From: Hirudo medicinalis
Lineage: Eukaryota; Annelida; Clitellata; Hirudinida; Hirudinidae
Direction: 5' to 3'
NCBI GenBank assembly: GCA_011800805.1
Contig: MPNW01000313.1
Coordinates: forward strand, 14,853 to 55,459
Length of the DNA stretch: 40,607 nucleotides
Shown here piece by piece: positions 26,441 to 38,469 of the stretch (positions within the stretch are counted from its first letter, which is position 1; each line of letters begins with the position of its first letter). The translations under genes were made by a program, and so were the position numbers. The notes below the pieces were generated by a model. That model saw nothing but the letters and a program-made list of their open reading frames with translations, had not been told where the DNA came from and did no database searches.

Positions 26441-27469
26441 CTGTTCTCTGAAATCATAAGTTCTTTTGTCTGGGTAATTGGTGGAGGAAGAAATCTATCC
26501 GTAAGTACTTTTTAAAAGATAAATTTCTTGGTATCACACAACATGTGTTTTCAGTGCATTTTACAATCTGTGTTAAATGTTGACTTCATACCATTTCCGA
26601 TCTCTCGACATGAGGGAGCTCAGATTCTGTTAACTCTATCTACTATCATAATTAAAACTGATTTAACAAGTCTATCAAAACCACACCTTGTAATGGTATC
26701 AAACTCTTTTTTTTTTTCAAGGATGTGCATTTGTCAAAAGTTAATTTATGTTAAGGATACTGACATCTAATGATATACAATTGTTCATCTGTTTATTTTT
26801 TTCAAAAATCTTCAATTGATTGTGACGTCACATTTTTAAAGTTCCACTCCTCCCCAAGTCACACATCATCACAAATGTTTGAATCCTCTAAGTGCAGAAC
26901 GTCATTAATGGGTGGCCCCCAACAACGTCAAATATCAAAAGAGTCTATTCGTGTCAATTATTTTATCGTGTTTGCAAGGCTTTTAAAGACACAGCTTGTT
27001 TTAAGACTCCATTTAAAAAGTTATTCGTGCAAAGGATGGTAAATATATTAATGGAGCTGCAATCATTTTACTTAATTAATTGTGACATTACTACGAAAAA
27101 TATGTTTGGAATGTGGCGGTGGTTCTGATTGGCTAAAAGGTCTATTGGCTTTATCAGGTGCTTCTCACCCCTAAATCTTGTGACACTCAGTTGTTGTGAT
27201 CAAGAGATTTACGTAGTATGAACTTGTTTTACATATCTATTTGATTACTTGTTGGCGTAATACTGTTAATTTACTAAGCACAATCCTGCTAAAATAAACT
27301 TTTATCGCTTGAGAAGCAGAGTGAATTCAAAGGTAAGCTATGCAGGTGAAAGCTTATCGAACAGTGTACATTTATCAGCAACATTTAAAATTTCAAGAAT
27401 TTTCAAGAACTCGGATTTAACTGAATTATTTGTAATTCTAGGTAAACTGCAAACTTATGAAGTTCTTTG
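26441..27469. other. Spacer and 5' region of the Rabin8-like gene
   Basis: No coding similarity was found. An acceptor-like TGTAATTCTAG|G at about 27441 shortly before the ATG at 27470 suggests that the 5' UTR is split and that the transcription start lies upstream, perhaps near 27300. Confidence 0.4.
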
Positions 27470-30400
27470 ATGGGAGAAGTAAGCACCATTGAACCAAGTC
27501 TTGGAGATGACAAGTAAAAAATAAATTGATTTCATGAGTTGAAGTCATAAAGAATCTGAGTTCTGATGTAATTGGGCTAATACATTGAGTTGTCTAGTCT
27601 AAACAATTTTACTAGGGCCCCCTTGCCTAGTGTTTATTTTCCACTTATTATAAGAAAATGAAAGTTTGACTTTAAATATAATTAAAAATTGTTTAATTTG
27701 GAATTGAGATCATAAAATAATATTTATATTATAAGATATATGAAGCTTTTGGAATTGAAAGATTGAAAAATTGGAAGAACAGTGAATTAAATTTTTGTTT
27801 CAACAAGAAATTTGCCCACAAAAGGCTTTCAAATATACTTATTCAAAGTTACCTTCAATAAACTTATGAGGAATGTTCTTGAAGGAATTGTTGCTATGGT
27901 AGCCAAGATTGTTTTATTAAGATAATTTTTCTAGGTGTCACTAATAAAGTGATGGTTTCAGATGAAACCTTACAATAAATGAAAATAAGCAAACTTGTGG
28001 AATGGTAAAAGTGTCTGATATACAATAAATGTGAATGTGATTCAAAACTCTAAATTGAGATGAAATATCTTAGTTATTAAACAGCCTATTATCTTTAAGA
28101 CCACTTAAAAACTTGAAACTTTAAGCAAGTTAAACACATATTAAATGTTATTGAAGTTATTGAAATGTAGGTTAAATTAATTGGTTTAAACTCCTGTGGA
28201 ACATCACTTAGTTAAAATACTTTTACTATTATATATTAACTATATAGCGGCCTAAGTTCCATTTCCTAAGATCTCTGCAACATCTTTCAGTAAACTAGAC
28301 CTTTTCAAAATTATTCTTCAGAGGATTATATAAACATTTTACATTTGACAGGAAAAAACTTGTAAAAGATGATTCTGGTTCTTTTGACTTGAGTTCCATA
28401 ATTCCTGAATTTAAGGCTGGGCAAAGGAGATCTGTAATTCTCTTTGAAAAATTGGTGCAAGTTCAGGAGGTAGTTCATTACATAATATAAATTAAGTTAT
28501 AATTTAATGTTTTACTATACATTTCAATTTCATAACTTTGCCAGAAATTAAAGGAAAAGGAAGAAGAATGTGAAGTACTGACAAAAGAGCAAATACTGAC
28601 TGGTGAAGAAATTCAAGATTTCACAGCAAGCCTTTTTGAGGTTAAAGTGATACTGAAATTTTATCTTCTGATTTCAATGCTACATTTTTAACATCAGCAC
28701 AAGATAAACACTTTTATATGCATGTATGAATAAATTTTTTATATTTGGTTTTTATAAGCAATTTATATAAATGGCAAAAACAATATTTACAATTCACACA
28801 TTATTACAATAAAGAAATGAAAAATTTGAAAAAAGTAAACAAATCAATATGAATCCTAACTGCTGCATATAAATGTTTAATGTCTTGATGTTGTCTTAAT
28901 AAATGACAACCATTCCATTCTATTTTTATGAATTGCATTATTTCCCAAACGAAGCTAACAAAGTTAGAAAAATGTCATGAATTAAAAATTTCAAGTGTTT
29001 TACTTAATAGATTGTAAATGAGACATATTTTTACTCTGTTCTTTAGCAGAACAATATAAATTCAAAATTAATTAAATTGAATTTATTACATGCAATATGG
29101 AAGTGAAGCAAAATGACCACATTTAGCTCTAACGCATCGCGATCGCAATCTCACAAGCGCATATCAATCTCCCAATCGACGAGCACCACTCGTTCTCGAT
29201 CATTCTGTGTGCTTCTTAATAAACACTCAAATCTAATACTTCCTGTTAAGCATCAGTGCCCCACAGTTCCCTTCAAAATTTGCTTTTGATTTTAAATCAT
29301 TAAATACAGAGCTAAGTGGAACTAATTTGTAAGTAACTTTATTTTCAGATATGCATTGGTATCAATAGCAACAATTTCTTAATAATAGTTTTATTTTTAA
29401 ATTCTATTCTCATTTGAGATTCAAATTGGTTTTGTGAACTTATTCAGTTCTGTTAAACCAAAATTCATAATCAAAATAAGATATGTTCTCAAGTTATTGA
29501 GAAATATTAGCAACATAAATGCCTTGCTTTTGAATTCAGTCCTTCATACATATTATAGGAAGCCAATAAAGTAATTGAGGAAGCTCACCAGAAAAAAGTT
29601 GCAGCCGAGAAACAATTAGCAGAAGCAATATCAAAAGTAATATGTACATTGGTTTTTTTTCTTTTGGATAAGGTTGAGGTAAATTAAGATTGATGTATTC
29701 AGATTGAAATTCTTCAAGCTGAAGTGATAGCCTTAAAGAAGATGGTGACCTCCAGTTTAAATGCCGATTCTAAAGAAAAATTAAATTCTCCAATTTCCAA
29801 TTTTATCAAAGGACACAAGAGATCAACAAGCCACCATAACTTTGTCAAGCCTGTCCAGGAATTTGAAAACATTTCTAAGAACATAGAAGTAATTAAGTCA
29901 TACATACATTTTATTTCATTATTAATTAAACCAATACTTTAATAGGTAGTAGACCAGCAAAGATTTGAATTATTCAAACAATGGAGAACATCTCCAAAGT
30001 TGGATGAAGATCAAGAATTCATTAAAGACTTGATTGATAATGATATCCACATATGTCTCAAATTTTCAAATAAGGATGTAAGACTTGTATACCATTTGAA
30101 TAAAGTGATGCTTATTTCAACTGATTAATTTTTAAGTTAGCCCTAAGAGTACAAAAAGGAATTTTTAGCAATGCCTTAGCAATCAATCCTCTCAACAAAC
30201 TTTCTTCTAAAAGGTCTTTTCTTATATGATATACAAAATGTATATATATGCAGTAAAGCATAAAGATCTGCTTAATTTTAGGTCTTGTCATCTCCTAAAA
30301 ATGGAAATTTATTGTGAGTTTGTTTTAATCTTTGAAGTGGACTCAGAATCTTACATTGTATGCAAGCCTGCAAGAGACAGGGTAAACACAAATTGTAATT

Positions 30401-30671
30401 ATTGCTAATGCTTTTATTCCATTTTATTTGTGCCCTTTGTTCCACCCTGAAATTGTAATCAGCCTTGATCCCACAGATCATAGCAGCATGTGACTTGGTC
30501 TCTTATTTGAGATATATATCACACGGCCTAGTAAAATCTAATGGTATGAATTGGTAAGTATAAATCAAAATGAAAAATAATAAAGCACCATTGATTACAG
30601 ATTCAGATACTTTTAAAGAAATTCTGCAGCATCTCAAAAGAATGTGCCTTGCCAGACTCGGTGTGGATTGA
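27470..30671 (+). CDS. RAB3IP: Rabin8/RAB3IP-family Rab guanine nucleotide exchange factor (Sec2 domain), nine exons
   Basis: Rabin8 (RAB3IP) and its relative GRAB (RAB3IL1) activate Rab8 in vesicle traffic and ciliogenesis. Exons, plus strand: 27470-27513, 28352-28469, 28545-28640, 29559-29636, 29703-29888, 29946-30077, 30282-30381, 30477-30543, 30601-30671; about 296 aa. The Sec2 coiled coil spans roughly residues 45-130 and contains the signature DFTASLFEEANKVIEEAH, then AAEKQLAEAISKIEILQAEV. The C-terminal domain shows FELFKQW, FIKDLIDNDIHICLKFSNKD, RDRIIAACDLVSYLRYI, and ends CLARLGVD. Exon 7 (100 nt) has one base too many: its start fits the family in one frame (NKD|VLSSPKNG) and its end in another (ESYIVCKPARDR). 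The break is near 30297-30315 at an A5 run. It may be a sequencing error or a real lesion. The start Met is inferred. Confidence 0.85.
29113..29230 (+). other. CpG-richer island in intron 3 of the Rabin8-like gene
   Basis: Within AT-rich intron, a block rich in CG dinucleotides (GCATCGCGATCGCAATCTC, CGACGAGCACC) opens with ATG and reads 58 codons with a Ser/Arg-rich start (MTTFSSNASRSQSHKRISIS). It is followed by AATAAA at about 29219. This could be a solo-LTR or promoter remnant, or an alternative first exon. I cannot decide, and no target duplication was found. Confidence 0.3.
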
Positions 30672-31185
30672 ACATCCACCCATTTGTGTTCAATGTCTGC
30701 AATAAGTGTCCTTGGTAACTAATTTACTGCTTTGTAAATCTTTCGGTGTGGAAAAATGAAAATTGTTATTCAAAAGTTTTGATTGACTTGAAATTGAAGG
30801 TTTTTCTCAGCTTCAACAGAGTGGTTCAAAAAATATGTTAGAAGCAATTTGGAGTGCTTTTATTTTAAAGTATGAGTTACTGAATTTTTAAACAGCTTAT
30901 TTCTGGTCATTAGTGTCAGGTTCTTGCCTTATTAATATCGGATTCATGTCTTAAACTAAACGAGATAGATCGAAGCCCTTGAAATTATCGAAATAAGAGT
31001 GTATTATAAGCAAGAAAAGCACCACTGTTTACTAATAAGAAAAGAAAAAGCAAAACGCAGCAATAAAACTCAATAATCGGCGCGCAACACACGCCAAACT
31101 CACTACAATACACTATCGTCTGCCTTCCTCGTACGCTCGTTCGCCACACTCTCACCGCGCTGTCTAACGCTCTCTCACGCCTGCT
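30672..31185. other. 3' flank of the Rabin8-like gene
   Basis: No canonical AATAAA is seen close to the stop codon; the nearest resembling sequence is GCAATAAGTG near 30700. From about 31080 the composition becomes CG-richer, leading to the TATA box at 31186. Confidence 0.4.
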
Positions 31186-31193
31186 TATATAAA
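31186..31193 (+). promoter_or_regulatory. Candidate TATA box in a CG-richer island
   Basis: TATATAAA lies at the end of a 100-nt stretch with unusually high CG and C content for this window (31080-31185). An ATG with a signal-peptide-like reading follows 31 nt from the box, which is close to where transcription would start. It may drive a transcript to the right, or be a retroelement promoter. Confidence 0.35.
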
Positions 31194-31216
31194 CTCTCCG
31201 GCCATACTCATTAAAC

Positions 31217-31267
31217 ATGAGGTTTGCGAGGTTGTTGCTTGTGTTCGGCTGTTGTTGGGTTGGATGA
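31217..31267 (+). other. 16-codon signal-peptide-like mini-frame
   Basis: ATG at 31217 opens MRFARLLLVFGCCWVG and a stop. The residue pattern (Arg, then a Leu/Val/Phe-rich core and small residues) looks like a secretory leader, and a GT (TGG|GTTGG) could serve as a donor. No downstream exon was found. It is weak as a gene. Confidence 0.2.
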
Positions 31268-31632
31268 TTCATTTCAGGTTTATTGTTGTTGTTGATGTTG
31301 TTGTTGTAGTTTTCCGTCTCAATATTCCGTCATCCTCTATGTTCTCAAAATCTTAGAAAACTCCAAGATGGCCGAGTTGTAAACTTTATGATCGGGCGCC
31401 TGACGCCAGATTTGAATTGAAATCTTAAAGGCGAACCTCATGATGTAGTTGCATTGAAAGTCAATCAAGGCAGTTGTTCTCGTTGCTTTCAAAACAAAAT
31501 AAAGTCACGACGGTGAAGTTGGCAATACGCTGGCAAGAAATTTGACCGTTAATAACTTCGGAACGGATTGAGATAGAGTCGAAATTTTTTTTTATCTGAA
31601 AGATATTGACAAGCTAAATATAGTGTTTGTAN

Positions 31633-31728
<96 letters not shown>

Positions 31729-31768
31729 CCATTATCATTATCATTATTATTAAATTATTATTATTATT
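31633..31768. repeat. (ATT)n microsatellite
   Basis: About 25 ATT units, then CATTAT/CATTAC hexamers and again ATT. A single unresolved base (N) is at 31632, just at its edge. Frames reading poly-Ile across it are artefacts. Confidence 0.97.
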
Positions 31769-32079
31769 TGGCAAAGCTGGAAGCTCTTTCCTAAACACCT
31801 TGCAGAATGGGAGAGAATCAACCGAATCGACCTAAGCAATTCTTTTCATACTTGATTCAATTCCTCATTGCCTTTTCAAAAGTACATGCATGTAAGTGTA
31901 AGTAAAAAAAAAATCTCGAAACAGTCAGAAAATTCATCCGATGCTCCCGCGGTGAATATTCGTGCAAACCGCTGAAATAGAAGATTTGGGTGTCTGTGTG
32001 AGGAGAGTCTGTATTTACTTAAATTCGAGTAGCCAGCTGAAGCTTGAAATGAGCTTAGGTGGCACATTAATCGATACAT

Positions 32080-32165
32080 GCCAAATCAAAAGCCAAATTG
32101 AAATCTAATTCACTATATTTCGAAAAGTCATGGGGCAACAGTTGCTTCCGGTCTCCCCTGACATC
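32080..32165. repeat. Copy of the repeat seen at 26310-26400
   Basis: GCCAAATTGAAATCTAA at 32092-32108 is identical to 26316-26332. Similarity continues with TTCGAAAAGTC.GGGG in both. The region 31900-32090 may belong to the same decayed element. Family unknown; possibly hAT-like. Confidence 0.5.
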
Positions 32166-34819
32166 ATCAAGAAGAGAAAGAAACGAGGCATGAAATGATG
32201 GAATTTCAGCTAAATATTTTCATTCGTTACTGAATTTGCATGTTCGCGTTGGAAATAGTTTTAAGGACTTAAACAAAAAATATTACATTGAAAGTTCCGT
32301 CACTAAAAACGTATTATCCTCCCCTGCCAACCGTGGCACTTGAACCCGGCCTCAGCCAAAATTTGTTCCCCGGTTGATCACTACTTTAACATCACATGAT
32401 GTAACCGAAATATTTTGAAATCTAGCATAAACAAAAATTTAAATTTAATTTTTCGTTTAAATTTAAATAAGAAAATTGAATTTTATTAAATTTTATAAAT
32501 ATTAGAAGCTATCCTTATTTGCATTACTCGGAACCACTTCAGACATAATTTGATTTAAGTCTGACAGGTACACTGTCAATTAGAAACACAATTGTACTGT
32601 AAAATTGTTCTTCAAAAATGTCCGAACGGACAAAAAGAAATGTCCAATGGTTTGACCGTCTGTACCTATATGTCTGTACCTTAAATAAAATCAAGTACAT
32701 TGATTATGTCAACAAGTTTAAGGTAGTTTTGGACCGCCTTCCTTCCTCTTGTCAACAACCGCTAAACTTCCAAAGACCCCAATAAAATTATGTAAAAACA
32801 ATTAACCACCAAAATTCTTTTTTGTTTTACAATATTTAAATTGTATATTTTAACACTTTGAATTTGTGACTATTTTATTTTTAAAATAAATAAAATTAAT
32901 TTAAAATAAATAAAACTGTTAAACTGAATATTATCGTCAATTTTTTAAATGTCAGCTTCTGTCATCTTCCAACGATCTTCCAATTACTAAATATTGCAAT
33001 TCTGTCGTCGTCGTCGGCGGGTAACATCTTCATAATGCTTTTCCGAGATACATGAAAAATTAGTAAAGAAACCGGCATAACATAAAATACAATAAATTTT
33101 ATCATTGCAAATAAACAATAAACAGATAACTGAACTGGTGCGAGAAATTATGATTTTATGAAATTATGATTTTTGCTTTTTATTTTTCAGGAATGAAAGC
33201 CTCATCATCACAAAATTGCCCTCGACAAGAAATTTGGGTGTAATTTCAGTAATGGCCGAGGAGTCGTGTGACTGATGTTTATAAACACACGCAGCCATCT
33301 AACAATACTCTAACGACCAATTTAGTCGATAAAAACATAGGAATTTGAGGCCGTTGCAAATCAACGTAATAACTCCGAAATAGTCTTTTAGCTTCATTAG
33401 ATTGACAAATAAATGGCCATAATTTTATTTATTACCCCATGATTTGGTTCTCTTATAAAATCCACGTCAAGCCACACTACAGCCTCCATTTCGATTCTCA
33501 CCACATTGGGATTGAGTCAAATTGAGAATGAAATGAACTATAAAAATGAGGTTGGTGTTTTATTTCATTCTGTGATGAAACTAAAATTAAAGAAACTGAC
33601 TTCTTGCACAAATAATTGATTAGTGTAAACAAATTTAACATTCCTAAAATTTGTCTTAAATTTTAGTTGTTTACTTTATCTGAATAAATATTTCGTTATT
33701 AAATAATATTTTTAAAAATTGTTTGGATATGTAGAAAGAGAATATGAGACTGGACATAGAAATTCAAATTTTGAGGGCCAATAACTTAACGCTGCTTGAA
33801 ACGTTTTCAAACAAATAATTCAAGTTTAAATATGATTTATTTTACCAAAAAAGAAAAATGAACAATTTGTGCAACGCCTTATTAGGCATGGAGATGGACA
33901 ATTAATTGATCGAAATTCATGTATTTTGAGATTAATAATGAGTTTAATAACGGAGTTTTTGAAAGTAAATCCGCTCCAAAACTTTCCAGATTCTGAGATG
34001 TCGAAGGAAGTTTCAAATGGAGTACTCGCAACGTCTTGTCGGAACCGCGCAAACCATAATTACTGCGTGTGTCATTAAACCTGGTCGCATTTCAGCCATT
34101 CTTTTCCAGCTCCTCGCGAGGAAAATTTCGATGACAGAAAATTGCAGAAGATTACAAAGAAATTGCTGTCAGTGGCGTCATTCAAAAATCTTGCGGTTGA
34201 GGCTATTATTTGACTGCAATTTTAAAATCAATTCTTCACTGATTCACTGTGCATTCGTCAATTTCTTTATTTTGGTTTAGCAACAGATTCCTGACCAATA
34301 TTTTAAATTCAATCAGCAAGTAGTCTTTTCGAAATATTATATTTTCGGGAATTAAAGTTCTGTAAACATTCTTTTCAGATGTTTACATTCGAAAGTGCGT
34401 GCGTCTCCAGAAGGAGATTTGCACTGCTGTGCTAAACTCCCCTTTGTCAGACGATAATGAGGTGCCGACAAATGCATGCTCTCTAAAGTATCAATTGTTT
34501 CCGCGGCCTTCAAAGAAATAAAAAGAACTGCTTTTCTTTTTACTGTTTCTTCTACAGAAACTGAGCGTGAGATGCTGACTCCAACTTTCGCATAATCGTT
34601 CGAAATTTAGTCCGTGATTTAAAATATAAATTATTACTATCAACCATTCAAAAGGTTCATCGAATGTGGAATGTTCAATAAATTTCCATAATTTTTTTTA
34701 TAAATTGATAAATTTTCAAGAGAAAAATAAATTGAAAACTTATTGCTTCAATCTCGTGTTTATAGCGGACACAAAAACATGTTCAGTCCCGATGAAGAAA
34801 GAAGAAAACAGAAGCATCA
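32166..34819. other. Gene-free region downstream of Distal-less
   Basis: AT-rich with scattered short frames that lack family signals or splice context. I see no inverted terminal repeats and no RNA gene that I could support. Regulatory sequence of the Distal-less gene may lie here. Confidence 0.45.
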
Positions 34820-36039
34820 TCAGACCAGGAGTGTGGCATGGTTTTGGAGTTGAGCAGCACCGTACCACGAGGAAGAGTTAGGGGACATGTTGTGATGTTG
34901 ATGTGGGACGTAAATGTTATGAGGAGAGTTGTACAAACAGTGAGGTTCCTGAAGATCAGAGAGTCTGTTGTAATTGTAGACCTCTCTGCCACCAGAGATA
35001 ACTTGCGACCAACCGGTGGTGGACGCGTCGTGAGGTTGGAGGTTTTTGTAATACAAGAGGCCTTCGCAGTGACCTGGGTAGTTCTTTATGACTGGTTGAT
35101 AGAGTTTCTGAGGGTACTTGTTCTGATCCTCGTAAGACCTCTCTGGACTGTCCAAGGTGGGAGTGGTCGAGGGTTTGAGGGGGTCAGTAGTCTCACCACC
35201 ATCCTCCTTTGTCGATTCGTGGTCCGCCCACGAATCTTTTTTTTCTATTTTCTCTGCCGTGCTGCACTGTTGCTTGATCAACTTTTTAACTTTACTCCTT
35301 CGATTCTGGAACCATATTTTTACCTGAGCAACAAGTAAACTAAAACTTATAGAAATTAATTTAAGCAAAAATTGAATCCTAACATTAAGAGAAAGCATGA
35401 ATAATTAAATTGAAAATTAAGGATTGAAAACAAAAATAAAAAAAAGTTTCCAACCTGAGTCTGAGTGAGGCCCAACGAAGCAGCCAACTCCGCCCTCTCA
35501 GGAAGAGCTAAATATTGGGTTCTCTGGAATCTTCTGTTGAGTTGCTGCAACTGGAGACTCGAGTAAATGGTCCTTGGTTTCCTCATTTTCTTCTTCCCAG
35601 TCACCATGATGTGCTCATCACTTCTTTGGTTGTGGTGCTGAGGAGGCAGATGTTTGCCCTGTTCATAAGGATCTTCAAAGGACAACCAATAATTTCTTTA
35701 AATAGATAAAAGAAGTTACTTTCTAAAGAGATAAAAAATAAACTATTTTTAAAAACAATGGAATGGAAGTCACTAACTTCTGTCTCTGGCCAGATTGACC
35801 ATCTGAGCAGACATGCAAGGATTGTAGCTGGTCTGATAGTGCGGCCGTGAAGCATATTCGTGGGACGTTAGAGCCTGGTGGCACATTGAATCGAAGTGTG
35901 GATTGTTGCGGTGGTAATGCCTGTAAACGTGTGTTCTTTCGAGGAAGGGACTTGGTGGAGTCCTCTGTTCTTCCTGGTACTCCAAGTACGAAGACTTGCG
36001 GATGTCGCTTCCACCCGACTGGTCTGTCTGACGCATCAT
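34820..36039 (-). CDS. Dll: Distal-less (Dlx) homeobox transcription factor, three coding exons
   Basis: Nuclear DNA-binding regulator of the Dlx family, which patterns appendage, neural and epidermal fates in animals. Exons, minus strand: 36039-35778, 35672-35455, 35323-34820; 984 nt, 327 aa. The homeodomain (about residues 108-170) reads [20 protein letters not shown], then [20 protein letters not shown], then [11 protein letters not shown]. It is split between TQTQ and VKIWF, the intron position usual in Dlx genes. Two places differ from the standard Dlx helix 3: [10 protein letters not shown] where most have FQNKRSKFKK. The N-terminus is His/Tyr-rich; the tail has a SSSWYG motif resembling the Dlx C-terminal Trp motif. 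An acceptor-like TTCTCAG six nt before the ATG suggests an upstream non-coding (or coding) exon. Confidence 0.96.
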
Positions 36040-37116
36040 TTCGAACTGAGAAATGACTTATTCGTTATAATTAGCCTCGCTATTACTTATTTCTCAATTT
36101 TGTGGTTAGTAGGCAGTTAGCCGGATCACCCAAGACTGTAACTTGTTATCAAGGAAAATTACAGCAGGGAAATTAGTAGCTGAACCGAGAAGGAAAAATG
36201 GCGAGGTTTGTGTTACTCGTGTGCCTTCTTTCATTTCATTGGTCCTCATAACTCCGCCCACTTATCGGCATCACAGCATTCTCTCCTGGAAGTGATGCTC
36301 ATCTTTTCCGCGCAACCAATGAGCTTTCATGCTTTCTTGAACATTCGTCTGCGTTTCGTTCATTTTGCGTTCAAACCTTCCGAAAACCTCTTCGATGAAT
36401 TTGAGCTTCAACATTCCACTCGTTTCTCCACAAACTTTCATTCATTTTATTTCCAGCGAGCTTTTCAGTTCACCCTCAAATCACGTGACAATTGGCAGCG
36501 GGATCAACTCCAGCACCATCAAGGTCAAAAGTCAGGACCCCGCTTTGTGACAGTTTTAATTGGACGTTCATCTTTGGAGTTTAAAATTTGTGTCGCCCGA
36601 GCTTGGTTTTGACATGGAATGTCCTCTTATGCATCGTCAATGACATTAAAAGTCGTCTCACACGTCCTTAAGATGACCTCGTAATCCCTGCCACCTCCGA
36701 GATAAATCAGAGACACAAGAACCATTGTTTGTACTATTTTTTATAACGCGCTTTTGTTATGTTTATGCTATTAATGTTTTTTATTATTTTCTATTAAACT
36801 CACTCATCAACAAATATGAATAAGCCATGTAAACTTATTTAAATAAAACCCAAGTTAATCACTTGAAATTCTTAACATTTCAAATTACTTGCAACGCTGG
36901 AACTTGAATAAAAGATTTCCGACTGTGTTTTTTAAATGGAAATTGGAATGGAGTCGAGTACCTTAAATTAATGAAGAACGAGGGCTATCATTGTTGAGCT
37001 GCGAGTTACTTCCATTCGAATCAGTCATGAATGGACTTTGAATGTGATGTGATCGTTGATGCGTGAAAATCATGTTTAAATGAAACACACCAGAAATGCT
37101 GAGGTGAACGTTTGAA
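36040..37116. other. Upstream region of Distal-less
   Basis: Less AT-rich than the surroundings between about 36190 and 36700. The long plus-strand frame at 36208-36612 has no family similarity and no splice context. It is more likely regulatory or 5' non-coding sequence of the Distal-less gene. Confidence 0.4.
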
Positions 37117-37177
37117 ATGAAAATGTCGATCGCCTTCAGAATTTGCTTCGTTTTGTTGCTTCTTGAACCATGCAAAG
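37117..37177 (+). CDS. First coding exon of a secreted or membrane protein (rest not found)
   Basis: ATG at 37117 opens MKMSIAFRICFVLLLLEPCK, a strong secretory leader (charged start, a Leu/Val/Phe core, then Pro-Cys). The frame then meets a good donor, AAAG|GTAAAC, at 37177/37178, leaving phase 1. Signal-peptide exons ending in phase 1 are common in secreted-protein genes. No matching downstream exon could be recognised up to the window end, so the body of the gene either lies beyond a long intron or does not exist. Confidence 0.45.
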
Positions 37178-38469
37178 GTAAACTAATTGGTTTAAAACAT
37201 TGAATAAATTAATAATTACTTTAGAATAATCGCATTATAATTATTAAATATTAAACAAATATTTATTTTCACACCACGCTTTTAGCTTTTTAATTATCAA
37301 TTCTAAGTTCTAAGTTCAATAATTGTCGTTGTTGGAGGCTATCCAAAACGGGGAAAGCCAATGTCGGAGAACCAAAACAGCGAAAGCTGCATTTTTTCTC
37401 AACTAATAAAGGTTTTATAAGCAAAATCGGTAGATTATTGGTTGTTGTTAAAGTTGTAGTTGCTGTTTGTAGGGGTTTCCATTGTAAGAATTCTGAGAGT
37501 AACAGTTTTTATTTTTGATTAAAGGACTTCGCCGCTAATTTGTTTTTCTTAAAAAAGAAGACTCGCACAATACCTAACCATACTCAGAATCATTAACTTG
37601 TCTCTATGTTAGGCTGTGTTTGGACGACGCCCTGCAAATCAGAATTGATAAACATCGTGACGTACTTAAAAATCGTGACAGAAAATGTCAGCAACATAAT
37701 TCCAAAATATCTTCACGGAAAAGTTGTAAAACTTGTTGAACTTGAGAAATTAAACTACTTTTTCAATGATTATTGAGAAGTTTCTCACATGTTTCCAATG
37801 AAACTTTCAAAATTTACCCAGTTTGCCATTAATTCCACGAAATAAATTGTCTCCACATTGAATGACTTCAAGTATGACATTTATATCGACATGTTTAACA
37901 TATACATTGATACTTATTTGAAATGTGTGAAGGTGCACGAATAATGCGCAGACTGACGTGGACCATTTCGTTTAAACGTGAGTAATTCCTTGGTTAGTCG
38001 TGACTTGAAATTCATCTTTGAATGATGTTCTTGAGAATTTAAGTGAAGTTCCATGACTTCCCGCTGGTGACCGAAAAATTTAAAATAATTATTCACTCTA
38101 TTTTTATCAAATAATCTTCTTGTCACATCATTTTGAAATCTTTCAAGTAAATTGTTTTAAATTTATTTATTAAAAGTCAAGTCATAGCTTAGAAAAAACT
38201 TTAAATAGATTTCTTATGTTAAACTGTTAAAGTGATTTTATTAATTTCTAAAATGGAATCAAACCTAATTTTTGTCGATAAATATGATAAAGCGATAATT
38301 GGATTGTAGTGGAATTTTATTTTATTGAAATAACAGTCGCAGGTCATCACATGTTTGCGAAAAAATGTTTAAACAAGTTTTGTTAAAATAAGCTCGCCAT
38401 TTAGAGGAGATTGTTTTTTCAACTTATACTCTTGCACTGTTTTAAGTACGAAAAAACTTTGTCACTAAA
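37178..38469. other. Intron or intergenic spacer
   Basis: AT-rich; no frame with similarity. It could be the first intron of the gene starting at 37117. Confidence 0.4.

Noticed and set aside
31592..31835. Poly-Ile frames on both strands
   Set aside because: Translation of the ATT microsatellite.
34838..35338. 166-codon plus-strand frame
   Set aside because: It is the antisense of the last Distal-less exon, with no family similarity.
36208..36612. 134-codon plus-strand frame upstream of Distal-less
   Set aside because: No recognisable domain, no splice sites or promoter, composition like the surrounding non-coding DNA.
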